Assembly: GCF_022370835.2 (NCBI RefSeq)
Contig: NZ_CP092365.1
Coordinates: 3,472,001 to 3,536,000 of the forward strand
Direction: 5' to 3'
DNA length: 64,000 bases
DNA from: Mycolicibacillus parakoreensis
GTDB taxonomy: Bacteria; Actinomycetota; Actinomycetes; Mycobacteriales; Mycobacteriaceae
Positions 57,169 to 64,000 of this stretch are shown here, in pieces; position 1 is the first letter of the stretch; every line of letters begins with the position of its first letter. A model generated the notes under the pieces. That model was not told the origin of the DNA and ran no database searches. It was given only the letters and a program-made list of their open reading frames with translations. The translations under genes and the position numbers were made by a program.

Positions 57169-58026
57169 ATGGACACCATCGCCGGCAAGACCATCGTCAT
57201 CACCGGGGGCGCCCGCGGTATCGGGCTGGCCACCGCCAAAGCGCTGCTGGGCAAGGGGGCGCGGGTGGTGATCGGCGACCGCGACGTCGAGATGCTGGAG
57301 TCCGCGGTGGCCACCGTCAGCGCGCTGGGCCCGGTCTCGGGTCACCCGGTCGACGTCACCGACCGCGACTCGTTCGCGGCGTTTCTGGACAAGGCCGGCG
57401 CCGACGGGGGCGGGCGCATCGACGTGCTGATCAACAACGCCGGGGTGATGCCGGTGGGTCCGTTCGTCGAGCAGTCCCAGACCTCGATCCGCTCGTCGCT
57501 GGAGGTCAACGTCTACGGCGTGCTCACCGGCTGCCAGCTGGTGCTGCCGGGCATGATCACCCGGGGCAGCGGGCACATCATCAACATCGCCTCGCTCATC
57601 GGGCTGATCCCGCTGCCCGGCCAGGTGGTCTACACCGCCACCAAGGCCGCGGTGATCGGGTTGAGCACCGCGCTGGCCGACGAGGTCGCCGAGCACGGCG
57701 TGCAGGTCTCGGCGATCATGCCGACGTTCACCAACACCGAGCTGATCTCGGGGACCACCACCACCGCGGCGAGCAAACCGGTGGAACCCGAGGACATCGC
57801 CGAGGCGGTCGTCAAGGTGCTCACCAAGCCGACCACGCTGGTGTCGGTGCCGCGCCCGGTGCGCTTCACCGCCACGGTGGCCCAGCTGCTCGGCCCGCGC
57901 GCGCGGCGGCGGATGAACAAGGCCCTCAAACTCGACCGCATCTTCCTCGACGTCGACACCACCGCCCGCCGCGCCTACGAGACCCGCGCCCAAAACGCCC
58001 AGGGCGTCACCGAGCCCGACGCCTAG
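57169..58026 (+). CDS. Short-chain dehydrogenase/reductase
   Basis: 285 residues. TGGARGIGLATA (cofactor loop), HPVDVTDRDS, INNAGVMPVG, NIASLIGL with the catalytic Ser, VYTATKAAVIG (Tyr-x-x-x-Lys). A C-terminal tail (RRRMNKALKLDRIFLDVD) is typical of a group of mycobacterial SDRs that may bind membranes. Substrate unknown. ATG 57169 is preferred to GTG 57145 because the latter lies in the operator. Confidence 0.9.
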   Translation: MDTIAGKTIVITGGARGIGLATAKALLGKGARVVIGDRDVEMLESAVATVSALGPVSGHPVDVTDRDSFAAFLDKAGADGGGRIDVLINNAGVMPVGPFVEQSQTSIRSSLEVNVYGVLTGCQLVLPGMITRGSGHIINIASLIGLIPLPGQVVYTATKAAVIGLSTALADEVAEHGVQVSAIMPTFTNTELISGTTTTAASKPVEPEDIAEAVVKVLTKPTTLVSVPRPVRFTATVAQLLGPRARRRMNKALKLDRIFLDVDTTARRAYETRAQNAQGVTEPDA

Positions 58027-58038
58027 CCCGCGCGCCGG

Positions 58039-59166
58039 CTACAGCCGGCCGGTGAGCCGCTGCACCGCCTGGATCTCGGCGTTCTGGTGCGGTTTGCCGT
58101 CCGGGCGCAGCAGGTCGTGGAACCACACCTTCGGGATCGACGAGTACGGGCTGTCCCAGGAGTCCCACGGGTAGTAGGTCTGGCTCTTGCCGGCCACCAG
58201 GCCCCAGTTGTACACCCCGACGTTGCGGCGTTTGGCCACCGGCAGGATCCCCTGCACGGTGGAGCCCTCCTGACGCGCCATGTACTCGGTGCACAGGATC
58301 GGCCGGCCCTGCGGCTCCAGCTCGTCGATGCGGTTGGAGAACCCGCTCGGGTGGTCGTAGCTGTGGAACGTGATCACATCGGAGTTGGTCAACTGCACGT
58401 TCTGGATCTCGGTGCGCCCCGACGGGTCCGCCCACGACCCGTCCCACACCCCGGAGGTGATCGGCTGGCGCACCCCCACCGAACGCGCCCACGAGAACAC
58501 CTGCGGCAGCAGGTCGGCGACCTGGGTGAGCTTGTCGGAGCGTTCCACGCTCGCGTACTGCTTGGCCATGTTGTCCGGCTCGTTCCACACGTCCCAGGCC
58601 AGCACCCGGTCGTCGTTGCGGAACTGGGTCATCACCGAGGTGACGTACTCGCGCAGCACCGCCCGGTAGGCCTTGTCGTCGATGCGGTCGGCGCCGGGGC
58701 TCTGCGCCCAGCCGGAGTTGTGGATGCCGCGCCGCGGGGCGCGCTGCGCGCCGGCCTTGGGGTGCGGGTCCCAGCAGGAGTCGAAGAACACCAGCATCGG
58801 TTTGATGCGGTTGCGCGCGGCGATGCCGAGGAACTGCGACAGCCGGCTGGTGAACCCGCGCTTGTCGGCGGCCCACAGCTGGTCGTGGAGAAACACCCGC
58901 ATCGTGTTGAACCCGCACAGCCGCGCCCAGTTGAGCTCGGTGTTGATCCGGCGGGCGTCGAACGTGGCCGGCTGGAACATCTCCAGCTGGTTGATCGCGG
59001 TGGCCGGCACGTAGTTCGACCCCACCAGCCAGCCCTGCGCGCGGTACCAGCGGTTGGCCTGATCGGCCGTCCACCGGGTCGGGGCGGCACGCGCATGGGG
59101 CATCGAGGCCAGCATAACGCCGGCACCGACGGCCAGCGGCAGCTTCAGGGCGGTTCGACGGCGCAC
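58039..59166 (-). CDS. Exported cellulase-like (GH5-type) glycoside hydrolase
   Basis: 375 residues. Signal peptide with three N-terminal arginines (MRRRTALKLPLAVGAGVMLA), possibly Tat, cleaved near ARAAPT. Catalytic-type motifs: NTMRVFLHDQLW, MLVFFDSCWDPH, AWDVWNEPDN (acid/base Glu), FHSYDHPSG and ILCTEYMARQ (nucleophile Glu), so the retaining GH5-like pair is present. The substrate is unknown; mycobacteria carry several such enzymes without growing on cellulose. GTG start with a weak ribosome site. Confidence 0.85.
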   Translation of the reverse strand: MRRRTALKLPLAVGAGVMLASMPHARAAPTRWTADQANRWYRAQGWLVGSNYVPATAINQLEMFQPATFDARRINTELNWARLCGFNTMRVFLHDQLWAADKRGFTSRLSQFLGIAARNRIKPMLVFFDSCWDPHPKAGAQRAPRRGIHNSGWAQSPGADRIDDKAYRAVLREYVTSVMTQFRNDDRVLAWDVWNEPDNMAKQYASVERSDKLTQVADLLPQVFSWARSVGVRQPITSGVWDGSWADPSGRTEIQNVQLTNSDVITFHSYDHPSGFSNRIDELEPQGRPILCTEYMARQEGSTVQGILPVAKRRNVGVYNWGLVAGKSQTYYPWDSWDSPYSSIPKVWFHDLLRPDGKPHQNAEIQAVQRLTGRL

Positions 59167-59240
59167 CCCGCGACCATAGTCGGCCGTCGCGGGGGTTTCC
59201 TTGCAGGTCAGCGGCGTGCCGCGGCTTTGATCCGGAATCG

Positions 59241-60461
59241 TTACCTGCGCAGCGCGTGATCGAGGTCGCCGAGCAGATCGTCGACGTCTTCCAGCCCGAC
59301 CGAGATGCGCACCACGTCGTCGCCGAGCCCGATCGCCGCCCGGCCCTCCGGGCCCATCGCCCGGTGGGTGGTGGTGGCCGGATGGGTGATCAGCGACTTC
59401 ACGTCGCCGAGGTTGTTGGAGATGTCGATCAGCCGCAGCGCGTCGAGCACCTCGAAGGCGCGGCGCTTGGCCGCACCGGCCGGCGCGTCGAGGGCGAAGG
59501 TGATCACGGTGCCGCCGCCGGACATCTGCCGCCGGGCCAGCTCGTGCTGCGGGTGCGAGGCCAAAAACGGGTAGCGCACCCAGCGCACCGCCGGGTGGGT
59601 CTGCAGGAACTCCGCGATGTGCAGCGCGGCGGCGGTGGCGTGTTTGACCCGCACCGACATGGTCTCCAGGCCCTTGAGCAGCAGCCAGGCGTTGAACGCG
59701 CTCATCGCCGGACCGGTGTGGCGCATCAGGGTTTTCACCGGCCCGCCGATGAATTCCTGCGGGCCGAGCACCGCCCCGCCGAGCACCCGGCCCTGCCCGT
59801 CGATGTGTTTGGTGCCCGAATACACCACCACGTCGACCCCGAGCGGCAGACCGCGCTGCAGCAGCGGGGTGGCGAAGACGTTGTCGAGCACCACCTTCGC
59901 GCCGGCGGCGTGGGCCATCTCGGTGACCGCGGCGATGTCGACCAGCGACTGCATCGGGTTGGCGGGGGTTTCGAAGAACACCGCGGTGGTGGGCACCGAC
60001 AGCGCCCGCTCCCACTGGGCCAGGTCGTCGCCGTCGACGAAGACGGTCTGCACCCCCCAGCGCGGCAGGATCTCGTTGCACACCACGAAACACGACCCGA
60101 ACAGGCTGCGCGCGGCGACCAGCCGGTCACCGGCGCCCAGCAGCGCCCCGAGTGCGACGAACACCGCGGCCATGCCGGAGGCGGTGGCGAACGCCGCCGG
60201 GGCGTCCTCCATGAGCCGCAGGCGCTCCTCGAACATGGTGACCGTCGGGTTGCCGTAGCGGGAGTAGACGTAGCGGTCGACGTCGCCGGTGAACGCCGCC
60301 TCGGCGGCCTCCGCGGAGGAGTAGACGTACCCGGAGTTCAAAAACAGCGCCTCGGAGGTCTCCTCGAACTGCGAGCGCAGGATGCCGCCGCGCACCCCGA
60401 TGGTCGCTTGGCCGACCCCGTCGGGAAGCGGGTCGGGCACCCGGATCGAGTCGGGGCTCAC
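59241..60461 (-). CDS. metZ: O-succinylhomoserine sulfhydrylase
   Basis: 406 residues. PLP enzyme of methionine synthesis that makes homocysteine from an activated homoserine and sulfide. Cys/Met-metabolism family motifs: LNSGYVYSSAEAAEAAFTG, YSRYGNPTVTMFEERL, ATASGMAAVF, ETPANPMQSLVDI, VVLDNVFATPLLQ, VYSGTKHIDGQGRVLGG (PLP lysine in GTKH) and the late SNNLGDVKSLITHPATTTH. The GTG overlaps the rhodanese stop by four bases (GTGA). Sulfide handling fits the rhodanese neighbour. Confidence 0.95.
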   Translation of the reverse strand: MSPDSIRVPDPLPDGVGQATIGVRGGILRSQFEETSEALFLNSGYVYSSAEAAEAAFTGDVDRYVYSRYGNPTVTMFEERLRLMEDAPAAFATASGMAAVFVALGALLGAGDRLVAARSLFGSCFVVCNEILPRWGVQTVFVDGDDLAQWERALSVPTTAVFFETPANPMQSLVDIAAVTEMAHAAGAKVVLDNVFATPLLQRGLPLGVDVVVYSGTKHIDGQGRVLGGAVLGPQEFIGGPVKTLMRHTGPAMSAFNAWLLLKGLETMSVRVKHATAAALHIAEFLQTHPAVRWVRYPFLASHPQHELARRQMSGGGTVITFALDAPAGAAKRRAFEVLDALRLIDISNNLGDVKSLITHPATTTHRAMGPEGRAAIGLGDDVVRISVGLEDVDDLLGDLDHALRR

Positions 60462-61315
60462 GACCGGGCCCAGGGCAGCCCGTCGGCCTTCCAGCCGGTC
60501 GCCCCGCGGTTCCCGGCGGCGTCGGCGCCGCCCTCGAACCCGTGCACCATGTTGTAGGCCGGGGCCAGGCCGGCCTGGGTGGCGGTCTGCGCCGCCGGGA
60601 TCGACCGGTTGCCCGACCGGCACAAAAACACCACCGGCCCGCCGGGCACCTTCGCGGCCAGGTCGCGGGCGAAATCCGGGTTGGGCCGCCCGCTGGAGTC
60701 CACCCACTCGAGGAACACGACGTCCTTGCCGATGCCGGACAGGTCCGGCACCCCCACCGAGCGCCATTCGGCCTCGGTGCGCACGTCGACGAGCACCGCG
60801 TCGGGGTCGTCGTTCAGCAGCCGCCACGACTCCTGCGGGGTGATGTCTCCGGCGTAGCTCACGTTCGTGAGTGTGGCATATCCGGCCAGGGTCTCCGCAC
60901 ACGCCTTCCAGCTGCCGTCCTCGCGGACGAACCGGGTGGGGGCGGTGATCTTGTCGTCGGGGGTGTTCTCGAAGTAGTAGACGACGGTGGCGGTGGCCTC
61001 ATCGCCGTCGACGCTGATCGTGTTGACGTCGGCCACATAGCGCGCGCCGTGCGCCTGCGTCGACTCGCGGTGGCGGGCAACGAAATCGGATTCGGCACCC
61101 CGTTCGGCCGCGCAGGTGAACTCGCTGAACGCGGCGAAGTCCTCCCGCTGCAGGGCGTCGTTCTGCCCGATCGCGGCGCGCACCACCTGCTCGGCGTCGT
61201 CGTCGTCGCGCAGCAGCGCGGCGATGCCCAACCCGATGAGCACGACCACCACCACCGCGACCGCCAGCAGGATCGGCAGCGGGCTCGACCGGCGCCCGGC
61301 GTCGGCGTCGGTCAC
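60458..61315 (-). CDS. Rhodanese fused to a membrane-anchored NTF2-like domain
   Basis: 285 residues. A membrane helix (about 13-35) leads into an exported-type NTF2/DUF4878-like domain (about 41-140: VRAAIGQNDALQREDFAAFSEFTC, VVYYFENTPDD, RFVREDGSWKAC). A rhodanese domain follows from about 153 (SYAGDITPQESWRLL, VLVDVRTEAEWRSVGVPDL, VFLCRSGNRSIPAAQ with Cys 232). In M. tuberculosis Rv0390, from memory, only the rhodanese part exists. The GTG overlaps the purT-like stop by four bases. Confidence 0.85.
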   Translation of the reverse strand: MTDADAGRRSSPLPILLAVAVVVVVLIGLGIAALLRDDDDAEQVVRAAIGQNDALQREDFAAFSEFTCAAERGAESDFVARHRESTQAHGARYVADVNTISVDGDEATATVVYYFENTPDDKITAPTRFVREDGSWKACAETLAGYATLTNVSYAGDITPQESWRLLNDDPDAVLVDVRTEAEWRSVGVPDLSGIGKDVVFLEWVDSSGRPNPDFARDLAAKVPGGPVVFLCRSGNRSIPAAQTATQAGLAPAYNMVHGFEGGADAAGNRGATGWKADGLPWARS

Positions 61316-62484
61316 CGAGCGAACATCCCGCTCAGCGCGTCGGCGGCGTCGTCGACGCGCCCGCAGGCGGCCTCCACATCCCCGGCGGTGGCCAGCAGCG
61401 CCCCGACCCGGCAGCCCTCGCCGAAGACCCGCACATCGGTCTCGGGCACCGCCAGGGCGGCGGCCAGCCCGGCGGCCGGGGGCGCCCCCAGCTCGCCGTT
61501 GCGGTACCGCAGCCGCGCCGCGCCCGGGGAGACCAGCAGGGTGTCGGCGGGCAGGCCCAGCACCGCGCGCGCCGCCAGCTCGAACTGGGACAGCCGCTGG
61601 GTGCGCAGGGTGACCAGCCCGGCGTCGGTGGGAAACACCCCGGCGTCGCGGAAGTAGACCTCGTCGTCGCGGATCGCCAGGTGCACCGCGAACAGCCCGC
61701 GCCCGCCGAGGGCGCGCACGATGCGCGCGGCCACGCTGCGCGCGGCGTCCACGGCGATCTCGCTCATCGGCTGCGGCTGCCAGGACTCCAGTCCGCGCCC
61801 GTCGGCGGTGGGCCGGTGCCCGATCGGCGCGCAGAACTCCACGGTGTCGGCGTCGTCGGCGAAGACCAGCTGGGTCATCTCGTAGTCGACCTGCAGCACC
61901 GATTCGCCGAGCACCCGTTCGATCTGGCCGTCGGCGGCCAGGGCGCGCCGCCAGGCCGGCTCCACGTCGTCGGGGCGCACCAGCACCGACTGGCCCACCC
62001 CCGGGGTCGACACCCCGACGGGGCTGACCACCAGCGGATAGCCGGCCCGTTCGGCGACCGCGGCCAGCTCCTGGGCCGACCCGGCGAACCAGAACGGCAC
62101 CGTCGGCACCCCGAGCTCCTCGGTGACCAGCCGGCGCATCTGTTCGCGGTCGGCGGCCAGCCGCACGCTGCGCGCGCTGGGCACCACCGCCGCCTGCCCG
62201 GACTGGGCGGCCAGGCGCAGCGCCTCCACCGACACCTGGTCGGTGACCGCGACCACCACGTCGGGGCCGGCCCGGTTGATCGTCGCCGACAGCTCCTCGG
62301 TGTCGGTCAGCGTCGCCACCCGATGCTCGTCGGCGGGGGTGGGCGGCGCGGCCGGCGGGTCCACCGCGATCACCTCCGCGCCGAGGTGCTGCAGCGCGGT
62401 GATCAGCTCCGATCCGAGCTGACCGGCCCCCAGCACCATCACGCGGGTGCGCCGCCGCACCGACACGGAATCGGTGTCGGACAC
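61312..62484 (-). CDS. PurT-like ATP-grasp protein with altered active site
   Basis: 390 residues, aligned with PurT (formate-dependent GAR transformylase) along its length: VMVLGAGQLGSELITALQHLGAEVIAVD, CAPIGHRPTADGRGLESWQPQPMS, RIVRALGGRGLFAVHLA, FPTDAGLVTL. Against E. coli PurT from memory, several ATP, Mg2+ and substrate residues differ: Glu22 is Gln22, the Lys of IVKP is Ser154, SSGKGQ is TPGVGQ, Mg ligands Glu267/Glu279 are His268/Asp280, and the FGKPEIDGSRR segment is FGEGCR. Operon context is that of purT, but catalysis is doubtful. Confidence 0.85.
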   Translation of the reverse strand: MSDTDSVSVRRRTRVMVLGAGQLGSELITALQHLGAEVIAVDPPAAPPTPADEHRVATLTDTEELSATINRAGPDVVVAVTDQVSVEALRLAAQSGQAAVVPSARSVRLAADREQMRRLVTEELGVPTVPFWFAGSAQELAAVAERAGYPLVVSPVGVSTPGVGQSVLVRPDDVEPAWRRALAADGQIERVLGESVLQVDYEMTQLVFADDADTVEFCAPIGHRPTADGRGLESWQPQPMSEIAVDAARSVAARIVRALGGRGLFAVHLAIRDDEVYFRDAGVFPTDAGLVTLRTQRLSQFELAARAVLGLPADTLLVSPGAARLRYRNGELGAPPAAGLAAALAVPETDVRVFGEGCRVGALLATAGDVEAACGRVDDAADALSGMFAR

Positions 62485-62558
62485 GGACTCACCCCCTCGG
62501 TATCGCCTTCAGCGTGTTGCTACAGGATAAAGGCGAACAGAAACGGAGGGTGCGGCGC

Positions 62559-64000
62559 GTGGATGCTCTGCTGCTCGCGGTGGTGGGTTCGGCGGTGTTG
62601 GTCACCGCGTTGGCCCGCCACTTCAACCTCTCGGCGCCGCTGGTCCTGGTCGGTGTCGGGCTGGTGTTCGGCATCGTCCCGGCCATCCCCGACGTGACGA
62701 TGGGCTCGGATCTGGTGCTGTTCGTGCTGCTGCCGCCGCTGCTGTGGTCGGCGGGGCTGGACAGCTCGTATCTGAACATGCGCCGCAACGCCCGGTCGAT
62801 CTCGCTGTTGGCGGTGGGTCTGCCGCTGGCCACCACCCTGGCGGTCGGGGTGGTGGCCTACGCGGTGGTGCCGGCGCTGACGTTGCCGGCGGCGTTCACC
62901 CTCGGCGCGATCGTGGCGCCCCCCGACGCGGTCTCGGCGACCGCGGTGGGCCGCCGCCTCGGGCTGCCGCGGCGGGTCATGACCCTGTTGACCGGGGAGA
63001 GCCTGCTCAACGACGCCACCGCGCTGACCGCCTACAAGGTGGCGCTGGGCGCGGCGATCGGGGCGACGGTCACCGTCGGCGGCGGGCTGGCGGTGTTCGT
63101 CACCGCCGCGGTCGGCGGGGTGGTGACCGGGCTGACGCTGGGTTTCCTGCTGGTGTGGGTGCGCGCCAAACTCACCGACCCGCTCGCCGAGAGCGCGGTC
63201 GGGCTGGTGGCGCCGTTCGTCATCTACCTGGTCGCCGAGATGGTCGAGGGCTCCGGGGTGGTCGCCGTCGTCGTCGCCGCGCTGCTGCTGGGCCAGCGGT
63301 TCACCCGCGCCCACTACGCCACCCGGCTGCAGGACCAGGCGGTGTGGCGTGCGCTGACGCTGATGCTGGAGTCGTTCGCGTTCATGCTGATCGGGCTGCA
63401 GCTGCCGACGGTGATCGGCGATCTGCACGGCGACACGTTCGCCGCGCTGCTGGGGGCCTCGGCGGCGGTGCTGGCCGCGGTGCTGGGCATGCGGATCGTG
63501 TGGGTGTGGGCGTTCGCCACCCTGCCGCGGCGGTTCTCCGCCCGGATCCGGGCGCGCGAACCGGCCGCCACCGCCGCGGAGGTCGCGGTGCTGGCCTGGG
63601 CGGGGATGCGCGGGGTGGTGTCGCTGGCCGCGGCGTTCGGGGTGCCGGTGCTGACGCTGAGCGGCTACAACTTCCCCGGCCGCCCGCAGCTGGTGTTCCT
63701 GACGTTCGTGGTGGTGGTGGGCACGCTGCTGCTGCACGGGCTGACCCTGCCGTGGCTGATCCGCCGGCTCGGCGTCTACGGCGACGAGGCCCGCACCGAC
63801 GCGGTCGCCGCGGCCACCGCGCAGGACAAGGCCGCCCGCGCCGCGCTGGAACGCCTCGACGCGGTGCTGGCCTCCAGCGAGCCGTCGCAGACCACCGAAC
63901 GCGCCGCCGAGGTGCTGCGGGTGATGAACACCCGCCGTCGCAACGCCGCCCGCGAGCGGCTGCGCCGCCACGACGACACCGCCGAGCTCATCGACGAGAG
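62559..64000 (+). CDS. CPA1-type Na+/H+ antiporter, 3' partial
   Basis: The frame stays open to the right edge (480 codons seen). The GTG has GGAGG 9 nt upstream. About 12 hydrophobic helices; the ion-site motifs are GAIVAPPDAVSATAVGRRLGL (Pro-Pro-Asp) and LLTGESLLNDATALTAYKVA (Asn-Asp), then AEMVEGSGVVAVVVAALLLG and AWAGMRGVVSLAAAFGVP, all typical of the NhaP/CPA1 family. A cytoplasmic helical tail begins near codon 405 (YGDEARTDAVAAATAQ). Divergent from the purT-like operon across 74 bp. Confidence 0.93.
   Translation, partial: MDALLLAVVGSAVLVTALARHFNLSAPLVLVGVGLVFGIVPAIPDVTMGSDLVLFVLLPPLLWSAGLDSSYLNMRRNARSISLLAVGLPLATTLAVGVVAYAVVPALTLPAAFTLGAIVAPPDAVSATAVGRRLGLPRRVMTLLTGESLLNDATALTAYKVALGAAIGATVTVGGGLAVFVTAAVGGVVTGLTLGFLLVWVRAKLTDPLAESAVGLVAPFVIYLVAEMVEGSGVVAVVVAALLLGQRFTRAHYATRLQDQAVWRALTLMLESFAFMLIGLQLPTVIGDLHGDTFAALLGASAAVLAAVLGMRIVWVWAFATLPRRFSARIRAREPAATAAEVAVLAWAGMRGVVSLAAAFGVPVLTLSGYNFPGRPQLVFLTFVVVVGTLLLHGLTLPWLIRRLGVYGDEARTDAVAAATAQDKAARAALERLDAVLASSEPSQTTERAAEVLRVMNTRRRNAARERLRRHDDTAELIDE

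Overview
The window is high-G+C actinobacterial chromosome, almost certainly from the genus Mycobacterium in the broad sense. Support comes from the glnX-glnH-pknG operon, an F420-dependent glucose-6-phosphate dehydrogenase (fgd1), an mmpS-mmpL pair, a fatty-acyl-AMP ligase, three GjpA-like porin paralogues, an hsp18 (18-kDa antigen) small heat-shock protein and several apparently leaderless promoters. Gene order runs antiparallel to the M. tuberculosis Rv0389-Rv0417 segment as I remember it: purT, rhodanese and metZ at the right end; mmpS/mmpL and fadE7; fgd1, pta and ackA; then pknG, glnH, glnX, mutT3, thiE and thiO-thiS-thiG toward the left end.

Layout. 1-1.6 kb: end of a DUF4333-type protein, then divergent hsp18 and a MerR regulator bracketed by two identical 74-bp hairpin repeats. 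1.6-5.5 kb: thiamine operon (TPP riboswitch, thiO, thiS, thiG) running into two secreted paralogues, with divergent thiE. 5.7-11.9 kb: mutT3, a membrane protein, and the glnX-glnH-pknG amino-acid-sensing operon. 11.9-37.2 kb: about 25 kb of accessory DNA between pknG and the acetate operon, which are adjacent in M. tuberculosis. It holds a DUF559-type protein, a divergent module under a 13-bp inverted repeat, several exported proteins, a visibly AT-richer island (about 18-29 kb), two TetR-controlled units and a very large P-type ATPase with a divergent ArsR regulator. The island carries the acyl-AMP ligase, three GjpA paralogues, an exonuclease-BRCT protein, an IS256-family element and a PD-(D/E)XK protein. 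37-44.5 kb: pta-ackA-serine hydrolase operon, small proteins, fgd1 and a divergent metallo-beta-lactamase. 44.5-50.9 kb: exported proteins including a hemophore-like one, a DCC protein, a methyltransferase and a phosphodiesterase. 51-58 kb: SDR and fadE7, the mmpS-mmpL-lipoprotein operon, another SDR. 58-64 kb: exported cellulase-like hydrolase, the purT-like/rhodanese/metZ operon and the 5' part of a Na+/H+ antiporter gene.

Genes that work together: thiO/thiS/thiG/thiE make the thiamine thiazole and join it to the pyrimidine. GlnH and GlnX sense extracytoplasmic amino acids and signal to PknG. Pta and AckA interconvert acetyl-CoA and acetate. Fgd1 supplies reduced F420. MmpS and MmpL export a lipid or siderophore. 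The points most worth a second look are a PurT homologue that has lost most catalytic residues, a rhodanese fused to a membrane-anchored NTF2-like domain, the 13.1-14.9 kb module with mirror-image promoters around one operator, an orphan C-terminal half of a GroES-like chaperonin, and the nuclease-carrying island. Family assignments and comparisons with other species are from memory; no searches were run.
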